Assembly: GCA_964470515.1 (NCBI GenBank)
Contig: CAYYDD010000001.1
Span: forward strand, 12,874-76,873
Length of the DNA stretch: 64,000 bases
Direction: 5' to 3'
From: RGIG3009 sp964470515
GTDB taxonomy: Bacteria; Bacillota; Clostridia; Oscillospirales; Acutalibacteraceae
The notes under the pieces are model-generated. The model saw only the letters and a list, made by a program, of their open reading frames with translations, ran no database searches and had not been told where the DNA came from. Below, one piece after another: positions 1-7,481 of this stretch (position 1 is the first letter of the stretch; each line of letters begins with the position of its first letter). Made by a program: the position numbers and the translations under genes.

Positions 1-1163
1 TGCTGTTCCGCGGTCAGAATATGCTGGGCTATCGCCACTACGCCGATGATGTGGTGGAATACTTCGTGCAGAAGTCGGTGGCCAACGGTATCGACGTTAT
101 CCGTATTTTTGACGCGTTGAACGATATCCGCAATCTGGAGACCTCCATCAAGGCGGCGAAGAAGGAAAAAGGCGCACATGTACAGGTTGCGGTGTCCTAC
201 ACCACCGGTCCCGTGTACGATACGGCGTATTACGTTAACTATGTCAAGAAGCTGGAGGAGGCGGGTGCCGATTCCATTTGCCTGAAGGATATGGCGGGTC
301 TGTTGGTGCCGTACACCACGTATGACCTGGTCAAGGAGATCAAAAAGGCCGTTTCCATCCCGGTGCAGCTGCACTCGCACTTTACCGCAGGTATCGCGGA
401 TATGGTGCTGATGAAGGGTATCGAAGCGGGTGCCGATGTGATCGACACCGCGCTGTCGCCGTTGGGTATGGGTACGTCCCATCCCGCGACCGAGGCGATG
501 GTTGCCGCGCTGGCGGGCACTGAGTACGATACCGGTCTGGATCTTGTGAAGCTGACGGAGATTGCCAAGTATTTCCACACGTTGCGTGAAAAGTATATGG
601 CCAGCGGTCAGCTCAACCCGAAAATGCTGGAAGTGGATACCAAGGCCCTCATCTATCAGGTGCCCGGCGGTATGCTGTCCAACCTCGTCAGCCAGCTTAA
701 GCAGGCCGGTCGTGAGGATCAGCTGGAGGAAGTGCTGCTGGAGGTGCCGCGTGTCCGTGCGGATGCCGGTTACCCGCCGCTGGTCACGCCTTCCTCGCAG
801 ATCGTCGGTACGCAGGCTGTGTTCAACATCATCGGCGGTGAGCGTTACAAGATGGTCACCAAAGAATTCAAGGGCTTGGTGCGCGGTGAATACGGTGCCT
901 CGCCGGTGGCGATCGATCCGGAGTTTGTGAAGAAGATCATCGGCGACGAAGCACCCATTACCTGCCGCCCGGCGGATCTGCTCGAGCCCGAGCTGGATAA
1001 GCTACGCGAGGAAATGAAAGAATGGTACGAGCAGGAGGAGGACGTGCTGACCTATGCCCAGTTTGGTCAGGTCGCCGTCAAGTTCTTCCAGAAGCGCCGT
1101 AATGAGAAATATGGTATTGACGGGAAGCACCTCAACGAAGAGGCGCAAGTGCATCCCGTGTAA
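1..1163 (+). CDS. oadA: Biotin-dependent carboxyltransferase, OadA/PycB type (5' end missing)
   Basis: The frame is open from the first bases, so the N-terminus lies outside the window. About 386 residues of a biotin-dependent carboxyltransferase are present. The family moves CO2 between biotin and oxaloacetate or pyruvate, either as the alpha subunit of Na+-pumping oxaloacetate decarboxylase or as pyruvate carboxylase subunit B. The catalytic-lysine motif ICLKDMAGLL and the metal-binding HSHFTAG motif are visible, followed by the C-terminal conserved segment. The protein ends in ...LNEEAQVHPV without a biotinyl (MKM) domain, so the carrier must be a separate protein. oadB and oadG lie 30 kb away on the other strand, which favours oxaloacetate decarboxylase alpha. 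A separate PycB role cannot be excluded. Confidence 0.88.
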   Translation, partial: LFRGQNMLGYRHYADDVVEYFVQKSVANGIDVIRIFDALNDIRNLETSIKAAKKEKGAHVQVAVSYTTGPVYDTAYYVNYVKKLEEAGADSICLKDMAGLLVPYTTYDLVKEIKKAVSIPVQLHSHFTAGIADMVLMKGIEAGADVIDTALSPLGMGTSHPATEAMVAALAGTEYDTGLDLVKLTEIAKYFHTLREKYMASGQLNPKMLEVDTKALIYQVPGGMLSNLVSQLKQAGREDQLEEVLLEVPRVRADAGYPPLVTPSSQIVGTQAVFNIIGGERYKMVTKEFKGLVRGEYGASPVAIDPEFVKKIIGDEAPITCRPADLLEPELDKLREEMKEWYEQEEDVLTYAQFGQVAVKFFQKRRNEKYGIDGKHLNEEAQVHPV

Positions 1164-1175
1164 TTCAAGTCGCAT

Positions 1176-1199
1176 CCGAAAGCCTTTTTGGGCTTTCGG
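1176..1199 (+). terminator. Hairpin terminator after oadA
   Basis: A perfect 9-bp stem (CCGAAAGCC / GGCTTTCGG) closes a T-rich 6-nt loop 12 bases after the stop codon. The following tract (tcgtcttgcattt) is only moderately T-rich. Confidence 0.6.
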
Positions 1200-1214
1200 T
1201 CGTCTTGCATTTGC

Positions 1215-1289
1215 AACCACAACCGACACACTCGAGCCCGCCTAAAACGGCGGCTTTGGGGCACTTTGTGGCTTGTTATTATTGCAAGG
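1215..1289. repeat. Solo left end of the MITE-like element
   Basis: These 75 bases align without gaps to the left 75 bases of the element at 3310-3384, with about ten mismatches, mostly transitions. Only the left end is present: the similarity stops just before the yicC ribosome binding site and no right inverted repeat follows. It looks like an old truncated or one-ended copy. The block may contribute promoter-like sequence to yicC, but that is not demonstrated. Confidence 0.7.
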
Positions 1290-1304
1290 TTATAAGGAGT
1301 AGTT

Positions 1305-2183
1305 ATGATACACAGTATGACCGGCTATGGACGTCACCGGCAGGTGTTAGACGGCTGGGATGTCACGGTAGAACTCAAATCTGTAAACCATCGTTATTAT
1401 GAATACAGCTCCCGTCTGCCGCGCACCTGCGGCTTTCTGGACGATAAACTGAAATCGTTTTTGCAGCAGAGCATTGCCCGCGGTAAGGTGGAGGTCTACG
1501 TTTCGCTGGATGCCGTGGAAACGGCTGATAGTCACGTAGAGGTTAATCTGCCGCTGGCCGAGGCGTATCGTGATGCCCTGCGTGATACGGCGAAAACTCT
1601 GTCGGTGCGTGACGATTGCTCGGCAATGGGTTTGGCACGGTTTCCGGACGTGCTCACCGTTCGCAAGAATGAAGCGGATGAGGAAGCCATCTGGAACGTT
1701 GTGCGGGAGACCGCCGCTGTTGCGCTGGAGAAGTTTATCGCGATGCGTGAGCTCGAGGGTGCGCGCCTGCGTGACGACGTGCTGTCCCGCCGTGCGTTCC
1801 TGCTGGAACGTGTGGCTGTGGTCGAGGAGCGTTCACCCCAGACGGTGCGTGAGCATATGGACAAGATCACGGAGCGTATGCGCGAGCTACTGGGCACCGT
1901 CACGGTGGATGAGCAGCGATTGCTGACCGAAGCGGCGTTGTTTGCCGATAAGATTGCCACTGCGGAGGAAACGGTGCGTTTGCGTAGCCATCTCGATCAG
2001 CTTGGGCAGTTGGTTAACAGCAGTGAGCCGGTCGGTCGCAAGCTGGATTTCCTGGTGCAGGAGATTAACCGCGAGACCAACACCATCGGCTCCAAGGCGC
2101 AGGATCTGTATCTGGCGCAGACGGTCGTGGATATGAAAGCGGAGATCGAAAAGATCCGCGAGCAGATCCAGAACATCGAGTGA
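1305..2183 (+). CDS. yicC: YicC family endoribonuclease
   Basis: The 292-residue protein matches the YicC/YloC family across its length. It begins MIHSMTGYGR and ends in the family-typical GSKAQD...VVDMKAEIEKIREQIQNIE segment. E. coli YicC is an endoribonuclease linked to small-RNA turnover and stationary-phase survival. The start is fixed by AAGGAG seven bases upstream. It opens the yicC-remA-gmk-rpoZ block and is separated from remA by 13 bases, so it is probably cotranscribed with it. The central part is charged and probably helical. The upstream region is largely a fragment of a repeat element, and no clean sigma-A promoter could be fixed there. Confidence 0.93.
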   Translation: MIHSMTGYGRHRQVLDGWDVTVELKSVNHRYYEYSSRLPRTCGFLDDKLKSFLQQSIARGKVEVYVSLDAVETADSHVEVNLPLAEAYRDALRDTAKTLSVRDDCSAMGLARFPDVLTVRKNEADEEAIWNVVRETAAVALEKFIAMRELEGARLRDDVLSRRAFLLERVAVVEERSPQTVREHMDKITERMRELLGTVTVDEQRLLTEAALFADKIATAEETVRLRSHLDQLGQLVNSSEPVGRKLDFLVQEINRETNTIGSKAQDLYLAQTVVDMKAEIEKIREQIQNIE

Positions 2184-2196
2184 CGGAGGGAGAACA

Positions 2197-2460
2197 ATGC
2201 GGCTTATCAACATCGGTTTCGGTAATATGGTCGCCGCCGGACGGTTGGTGGCCATCGTGAGCCCGGAATCCGCTCCCATTAAGCGAATCATTCAGGAGGC
2301 GAAGGATCGGGGCAACCTGATCGACGCGACCTACGGGCGGCGTACCCGTGCGGTGCTCATCACCGACAGTGACCACGTGATTCTGTCGGCGGTACAGCCC
2401 GAAACGGTGGCCAACCGTCTGGGTGAGGACGATGAGGAGGATACCGGCAATGGCGAATGA
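2197..2460 (+). CDS. remA: RemA-like DNA-binding regulator (DUF370)
   Basis: The 87-residue protein begins MRLINIGFGNMVAAGRLVAI and carries the family signature around SAPIKRIIQEAKDRGNLIDATYGRRTR. In Bacillus RemA forms oligomeric rings that bind DNA and activate biofilm-matrix and osmoprotection genes. In Clostridia the gene is kept almost always between yicC and gmk, as here, often without known matrix targets. GGAGGGA precedes the ATG. The acidic tail (EDDEED) overlaps the gmk start, so translation of the two is probably coupled. Confidence 0.92.
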   Translation: MRLINIGFGNMVAAGRLVAIVSPESAPIKRIIQEAKDRGNLIDATYGRRTRAVLITDSDHVILSAVQPETVANRLGEDDEEDTGNGE

Positions 2461-3079
2461 GGTCAACCGCGGCTTCCTGATCGTACTGTCGGGGCCGTCG
2501 GGCTGCGGCAAGGGCACGGTGCTGGCGCAGCTACTGGCTGAGCGTGAGGATACTACGTTGTCGATCTCGGTTACTACGCGGAATCTGCGTCCGGGCGATG
2601 AGGATGGTGTGCAGTATTACTTCCGTACCCGTGAGCAGGTCGAGCAGATGATCCGCGACGATGAACTGTTGGAATATGCCCGGTACAATGAAAATTACTA
2701 CGGTACGCCGAAGGCGGCGGTGGAGAATCACCTTGCCGCCGGGCGCAACGTGATACTGGAGATCGAGGTGCAGGGTGCCGAAAAGGTGATGAGCCGCTGG
2801 ACGGAGGATTACGTGTCACTGTTTCTCGCGGCCCCGTCGCTGGCTGAGCTGGAGCGCCGCTTGCGCGGCCGCGGCACAGAGACCGAGACGGAGATACAAA
2901 ATCGGTTATCTGCCGCGCGCGAGGAGCTCCGTCACGTCGGCAGTTATCAATACTTAGTTGTCAACGATGAGGTGGCATTGGCCGTGGAGAGAATCAACGC
3001 CATCATCGAGGCAGAAAAACTGCGGTTTGCCCGCAACAAAAATAAATTGGAGGCTTTGAATTATGCTGAATCCCCGTGA
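2450..3079 (+). CDS. gmk: Guanylate kinase
   Basis: Guanylate kinase phosphorylates GMP to GDP in the cytosol. The P-loop GPSGCGKGTV is near residue 15, followed by the GMP-binding segment VTTRNLRPGDEDGVQYYF and the lid region. The ATG at 2450 is preferred over an upstream in-frame ATG at 2423 because GAGGAGG (2434-2440) stands nine bases before it and the product then begins directly before the nucleotide-binding fold. It overlaps remA by 11 bases and rpoZ by 17 bases, a tight translational chain. The length of 209 residues is normal. Confidence 0.95.
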   Translation: MANEVNRGFLIVLSGPSGCGKGTVLAQLLAEREDTTLSISVTTRNLRPGDEDGVQYYFRTREQVEQMIRDDELLEYARYNENYYGTPKAAVENHLAAGRNVILEIEVQGAEKVMSRWTEDYVSLFLAAPSLAELERRLRGRGTETETEIQNRLSAAREELRHVGSYQYLVVNDEVALAVERINAIIEAEKLRFARNKNKLEALNYAESP

Positions 3080-3263
3080 TATCGAGAAGTTGAAAGGCAA
3101 AAACAGCCGCTATGCCGTTGTTGTGGGCGTTGCCAAGCGTGCCCGCGATATTGCGCAGGAGGCGGAGGATAACGGTGTTATTCTGATCGAAAAGCCGGTC
3201 AGTATGGCGATCAATGATTTTGAGGGCGGCGATTATAAAATGATCGTGTCGGACGAAGACTAA
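3063..3263 (+). CDS. rpoZ: RNA polymerase omega subunit
   Basis: This 66-residue protein has the omega signature: an N-terminal NSRYAVVVGVAKRARDIA helix that clamps the beta-prime C-terminus, then a short acidic tail (VSDED). It assists RNA polymerase assembly. It overlaps gmk, as in most Firmicutes. GGAGG at 3049-3053 lies inside the gmk coding region. A strong hairpin follows, so the first sub-operon may end here. Confidence 0.9.
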   Translation: MLNPRDIEKLKGKNSRYAVVVGVAKRARDIAQEAEDNGVILIEKPVSMAINDFEGGDYKMIVSDED

Positions 3264-3275
3264 CAACCATCCGGG

Positions 3276-3300
3276 AAGACGCCCTGCACGGGCGTCTTTT
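3276..3300 (+). terminator. Rho-independent terminator after rpoZ
   Basis: A 9-bp stem AAGACGCCC / GGGCGTCTT with a 5-nt loop is followed by a short T run, 12 bases after the rpoZ stop. It lies immediately before the MITE-like element. Confidence 0.8.
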
Positions 3301-3309
3301 CGCGCTTTA

Positions 3310-3581
3310 AACTACAACTGACGCACTCAAGCCTGCCTAAAACGGCGGATTTTGGGTGCTTTGTGGCTTGTTATCATCGCAAGGCGGGAGCCTTGCTTCT
3401 TCTGCCGTACCCCAAATCATCCCAAAGCCGCCCGTTTATAGGTCGGAGAATTTACTTTGAGGCAATGGTGTGGGATGCAAGGCAAAAATGCAGGTTATCT
3501 TTTCGGATTTACGAGTATTTTAACGCAGCAGACGCAGCATTTCCTCAAAGTAAATCGGGTTCGAGTGCGTCAGTTGTGGTT
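3310..3581. mobile_element. MITE-like element with terminal inverted repeats
   Basis: A segment of about 272 bp is bounded by 24-bp inverted repeats matching at 21 of 24 positions. The left repeat is 3310-3333 (core GACGCACTCAAGCC); the right is 3558-3581 (core GAGTGCGTCAGTTGT). A second, perfect 13-bp inverted pair lies inside: ATTTACTTTGAGG at 3450-3462 and CCTCAAAGTAAAT at 3543-3555. No transposase is encoded. The left 75 bp recur at 1215-1289. The right repeat stops three bases before the priA ribosome binding site, and the element adds a spurious in-frame extension to the priA reading frame. No clear target-site duplication was found. Confidence 0.75.
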
Positions 3582-3596
3582 AAGGGAGGTGTCGGG

Positions 3597-6062
3597 GTGT
3601 CCCGTGTCGTGAAGGTCGCGGTCGAGCAGGCCGCCTATCATTTTGATAAGCTGTACAGCTACACGGTGGATGCGTCGATACCTGTTCGTCGCGGCTGTCG
3701 CGTGCTGGTGCCGTTCGGTCGGGGAGACCGTTGCCGTCAAGGCATCGTGATGGAGCTTGCAGAGGAGACGGAGACCACGCGGCTCAAGCCCGTGGCCGAG
3801 GTGCTGGAGAAAGAGCCGTTGCTGAGTGAGGAGCTGCTCGAGCTGGCGCTGTGGCTGCGTGAGCGCACCTTCTGTACCGTGTTTGACGCGGTACGTGCGA
3901 TGCTGCCGACCGGACTGTACTGGAATGTGAAGCCCGTGTTTTTGCCGATACGGCCGTTGCCGGAGGGGGAAACGGAACGGATGTCCCCCGAGGAGACGGC
4001 GGTGTATAAGCTGGCGTGCTCAATGAGCAGCCGCCTGCCGGACGGCGTGCCGGGGGATAAGCTGTTGCGCTGTGCGGGCTTCAGCGGTGACGTAAAGCTG
4101 CTGGATACGATGCTTCGTCGCGGCTGGCTGACCCGCAGTGACGATGCGTTTCGCCGTTCGGGGGATGCGACACGCCGTATGGCGCGATTGCGCGTCCCGC
4201 CGGAGGAGCTGGAGGCGGCTCTGAAAGCAACGAAATGCAGTCCCAAGCAAAGGGCGGTGGTCTCGCTGCTGGAGGCGGCGGGGACGGCCTCCGTCAAGGA
4301 ATTGTGCTATCTGGCCGGTGTCACCGAGGCGGTGGTATCGGCACTCGTTAAGAAGGAACTGATTGAAATTTACGATCAGGAATGGCTGCGTACACCGTCG
4401 CGGCGACTCGGGAAGCCCGAGGTCGAGACGGCCGTGCTGGAGCCGGAGCAGCAGTCGGCTTTTGAAGGACTGCTTGCCCGTTACCGTGAAAATGAGGCTG
4501 CGTGTGCGTTGCTGTACGGGGTGACCGGCAGCGGTAAAACGCAGGTGTATATGCATCTGATCGACCGTGTGATCGCGGAGGATAAGCAGGTCGTGGTGCT
4601 GGTGCCGGAGATCGCTTTGACACCGCAGCTTACCCAGCAATTCCTGCGGCGGTACGGTGCCCGTGTGGCGGTGCTACACAGCGGCTTATCGGTCGGAGAA
4701 CGGATGGATGAGTGGAAACGTATCCGCCGTGGTGAGGCCGCTATTGTGGTGGGAACGCGCTCGGCGGTGTTTGCGCCGGTCAGCCGATTGGGACTGATCG
4801 TCATAGATGAGGAGCAGGAGCATACGTATAAATCGGAGAGTACGCCGCGGTATCATGCCCGTGAGGTGGCAAAATTTCGTTGTGCCAGACATAAGGCACT
4901 GCTGGTGCTGGCCTCCGCGACCCCCAGTGTGGAAAGCTATCACGCCGCGGCGTGCGGGAGGTATTCGTTGCATACACTGACGATGCGCTACGGTGATGCG
5001 GTGCTGCCGCAGGTGCAGGTGGTGGATATGCGCACGCAGACCGACGGCTCGCTGTTCAGCGAGACACTGAAGCACGAGCTGCGTACGTGTATCGAGAACG
5101 ATCGTCAGGCAATCCTGTTGCTCAACCGGCGTGGATATCAGACCTTTGTATCCTGTCGCTCGTGCGGGAGGGTCATTACCTGCCCGTCGTGCAGTATTTC
5201 AATGACCTATCACCGGGCGAATAACCGGCTGATGTGCCATTATTGCGGGCATATGCAGCCGATGACGCTACGTTGCCCGGATTGCGGGTCGGAGCACGTG
5301 CGGTACTCGGGTGTTGGCACACAGCGGGTCGAGGAGGAGCTGCAACAGCTGTTCCCGGATATTCGGGTGCTACGGATGGATACCGATACCACGATGTCCC
5401 GCTTTGCGTATGAAGAAAGGTTCAAGGAATTTGCCGAGGGCAAATACAGTGTGATGATCGGTACGCAGATGGTGGCCAAGGGACTGGATTTTCCGAACGT
5501 GTCCCTGGTGGGCGTGCTGTCGGCGGATCAGTCGCTGTACGCGGGGGATTACCGCGCGTATGAAACGACCTTTTCGCTGCTGACGCAGGTCATCGGCCGC
5601 GCGGGGCGGCGGGAGCTGCCCGGCAAGGCGGTCATTCAGACGACGGTGCCCGAGCACTATGTGATCGGGCAGGCCTCCGCGCAGGATTATCCCGCGTTTT
5701 ATCAGGTGGAGATCGCCGCCCGTCGGCAAATGAAATATCCGCCGTTTACGGAGCTGTGCGTATTCGTGCTATCCGGTGTGCGCGAGGCGGCGGTAAAGGA
5801 GGCGGCGGGGCGGCTGTTCGCGTTGCTGCGGCAGACCGTGAAGCAGCCCGAATACGAGGCGGTGCCGCTGATCGTGCTGGATCCGACACCGGCGGCGGTG
5901 TCGCGTGTGTCGGGGAAATACCGCTATAAGCTGCTTGTCAAGCTGGGCGGCACGGCACTATCCCGACGGCTGATCGGCGAGCTACTCACACGCTTTGCCG
6001 CTGATGCGGCCAATCGGGAGGTGTCGGTGTACGCCGACCGCAATCCCGCGACCATTTTGTAA
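3597..6062 (+). CDS. priA: Primosomal protein N' (replication restart helicase PriA)
   Basis: PriA is a 3'-5' superfamily 2 helicase that reloads the replisome at stalled forks. The Walker A motif GVTGSGKTQVY is near residue 308 and the DEEQEH box near 404. Eight zinc-binding cysteines (CRSCG...CPSC...CHYC...CPDC) lie at about 519-564, before the second helicase lobe and C-terminal domain. The GTG at 3597 is chosen: GGGAGG stands seven bases upstream and the product then starts with the family-like SRVVKVAVEQAAYHFDKLYSYTV. An in-frame ATG at 3363 would add 78 residues translated from the MITE-like element and is not credible. With this start the protein is 821 residues, a normal length. Confidence 0.95.
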   Translation: MSRVVKVAVEQAAYHFDKLYSYTVDASIPVRRGCRVLVPFGRGDRCRQGIVMELAEETETTRLKPVAEVLEKEPLLSEELLELALWLRERTFCTVFDAVRAMLPTGLYWNVKPVFLPIRPLPEGETERMSPEETAVYKLACSMSSRLPDGVPGDKLLRCAGFSGDVKLLDTMLRRGWLTRSDDAFRRSGDATRRMARLRVPPEELEAALKATKCSPKQRAVVSLLEAAGTASVKELCYLAGVTEAVVSALVKKELIEIYDQEWLRTPSRRLGKPEVETAVLEPEQQSAFEGLLARYRENEAACALLYGVTGSGKTQVYMHLIDRVIAEDKQVVVLVPEIALTPQLTQQFLRRYGARVAVLHSGLSVGERMDEWKRIRRGEAAIVVGTRSAVFAPVSRLGLIVIDEEQEHTYKSESTPRYHAREVAKFRCARHKALLVLASATPSVESYHAAACGRYSLHTLTMRYGDAVLPQVQVVDMRTQTDGSLFSETLKHELRTCIENDRQAILLLNRRGYQTFVSCRSCGRVITCPSCSISMTYHRANNRLMCHYCGHMQPMTLRCPDCGSEHVRYSGVGTQRVEEELQQLFPDIRVLRMDTDTTMSRFAYEERFKEFAEGKYSVMIGTQMVAKGLDFPNVSLVGVLSADQSLYAGDYRAYETTFSLLTQVIGRAGRRELPGKAVIQTTVPEHYVIGQASAQDYPAFYQVEIAARRQMKYPPFTELCVFVLSGVREAAVKEAAGRLFALLRQTVKQPEYEAVPLIVLDPTPAAVSRVSGKYRYKLLVKLGGTALSRRLIGELLTRFAADAANREVSVYADRNPATIL

Positions 6063-6076
6063 AGGAGATAACGAGT

Positions 6077-6544
6077 ATGGCGATTCGTAATATTTTAAAG
6101 GACGACGATCCGATGCTACGTAAGGTGTGCCGCCCGGTGACGGAGTTTAACGAACGGCTGTGGCAGCTTTTGGATGATATGGCCGATACGATGCACGCGG
6201 CTCCCGGTGTGGGTCTGGCGGGTCCGCAGGTGGGTATCCTGCGCCGTGTAGTCGTGATGGATGTGGGTGACGGCGTGATCGAGGCGATCAATCCTGAGAT
6301 CGTCAGTCGTGAGGGCGAGCAGAGTGGCGAAGAGGGTTGCTTGTCGTTTCCCGGCAAGTGGGGCATCGTCACCCGTCCGTATAAGGTGAAAATGAAGGCG
6401 CAGGACCGCCACGGTAAATGGTATTATCTCACCGGCGAGGAGCTGCTCGCACGGTGTATGTGCCATGAGATCGATCATCTCGACGGCGTGGTGTTTTTAG
6501 ACCACGTCAGTGAAGTGATGATTGACGGGGGGAAAAAGGGTTGA
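6077..6544 (+). CDS. def: Peptide deformylase
   Basis: This metalloenzyme removes the formyl group from nascent N-terminal methionine. All three motifs are present in the 155-residue protein: GVGLAGPQVGI near residue 45, EEGCLSFPG near 85, and HEIDHLDG near 130, where both histidines and the glutamate serve metal binding and catalysis. AAAGGAGAT precedes the ATG. Its stop overlaps the fmt start (TTGA), coupling it to the transformylase that adds the same formyl group. Confidence 0.96.
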   Translation: MAIRNILKDDDPMLRKVCRPVTEFNERLWQLLDDMADTMHAAPGVGLAGPQVGILRRVVVMDVGDGVIEAINPEIVSREGEQSGEEGCLSFPGKWGIVTRPYKVKMKAQDRHGKWYYLTGEELLARCMCHEIDHLDGVVFLDHVSEVMIDGGKKG

Positions 6545-7467
6545 ATATTATCTTTATGGGAACACCGGAATTCAGCGTTCCTTGTCTGGAACGGCTGATT
6601 TCGGACGGGCATACGGTGTCGCTGGTCGTCACGCAGGCGGATAAGCCGAAGGGGCGCGGCCAGAAGCTGACACCGCCTCCGGTGAAGCAATGCGCATTAC
6701 AGTACGGCATTCCGGTGTTGCAACCGAAATCGCTGCGTGATGTCGAAACGCAGACAACGTTGCGCGAGTATGCGCCGGAGCTTATCATCGTGGTGGCCTA
6801 CGGTAAAATTTTGCCGCGTGAGGTACTGGAGTTGCCGCCGTACGGCTGTATCAACGTGCACGCGTCGCTGCTGCCGCGGTATCGCGGTGCGGCGCCCATC
6901 CAGTGGGCGGTACTGAGCGGAGAAAGCGAGTCCGGTGTCACGACGATGTTTATGGACGCGGGACTGGATACCGGCGATATGTTGCTGAAGGACAGCGTGG
7001 CTATCCCCTCGGATATGACGGCGGGTGAACTGCACGATGTGTTGTCGGAGAGGGGGGCGGAGTTGCTGTCCCGCACCGTTGATGCCCTGCAGGCGGGAAC
7101 GCTGACACGCACGCCGCAGAGCGATGCGGAGTCCTGCTATGCGCCGATGCTGGATAAATCGCTGTGCGCGATGGATTTCACCAAAACCGCGCAACAGCTG
7201 CACAATCAGGTGCGGGGGCTGTCACCGTGGCCGGTCGCCACGGTCGAGCGCGGCGGTAAGAAGCTCAAGATCCACCGTACACGGGTGGCGGGGATGTGTG
7301 ACGTGGCCGCGGGTCTGATCGTCTCCACCGAGCCGCTACAGGTGGCGTGCGGTCAGGGAACGCTGTTGGAAATTTGTGAGGTGCAGGCCGAGGGAGGCAA
7401 ACGGATGGACGCGGTGGCGTATTTCCGCGGTCATCCCGCCGAGCCGCTGACACCATTTATCAATTAA
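6541..7467 (+). CDS. fmt: Methionyl-tRNA formyltransferase
   Basis: The enzyme formylates initiator Met-tRNA with 10-formyl-tetrahydrofolate. The N-terminal domain shows MGTPEFSVP at the start and the formyl-transfer motif HASLLPRYRGAAPIQWA near residue 107, with the catalytic Asn-His-Asp set. A C-terminal OB-like domain follows after about residue 205. It uses a TTG start that overlaps the def stop, with a purine-rich Shine-Dalgarno sequence inside the def 3' end. The length of 308 residues is typical. Confidence 0.95.
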   Translation: MNIIFMGTPEFSVPCLERLISDGHTVSLVVTQADKPKGRGQKLTPPPVKQCALQYGIPVLQPKSLRDVETQTTLREYAPELIIVVAYGKILPREVLELPPYGCINVHASLLPRYRGAAPIQWAVLSGESESGVTTMFMDAGLDTGDMLLKDSVAIPSDMTAGELHDVLSERGAELLSRTVDALQAGTLTRTPQSDAESCYAPMLDKSLCAMDFTKTAQQLHNQVRGLSPWPVATVERGGKKLKIHRTRVAGMCDVAAGLIVSTEPLQVACGQGTLLEICEVQAEGGKRMDAVAYFRGHPAEPLTPFIN

Positions 7468-7481
7468 TGGGGAGGGACGGT

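Noticed and set aside
3363..3596. In-frame N-terminal extension of PriA starting at ATG 3363
   Set aside because: The extension is translated from the MITE-like element, has no homology to PriA, and a strong ribosome binding site supports GTG 3597.
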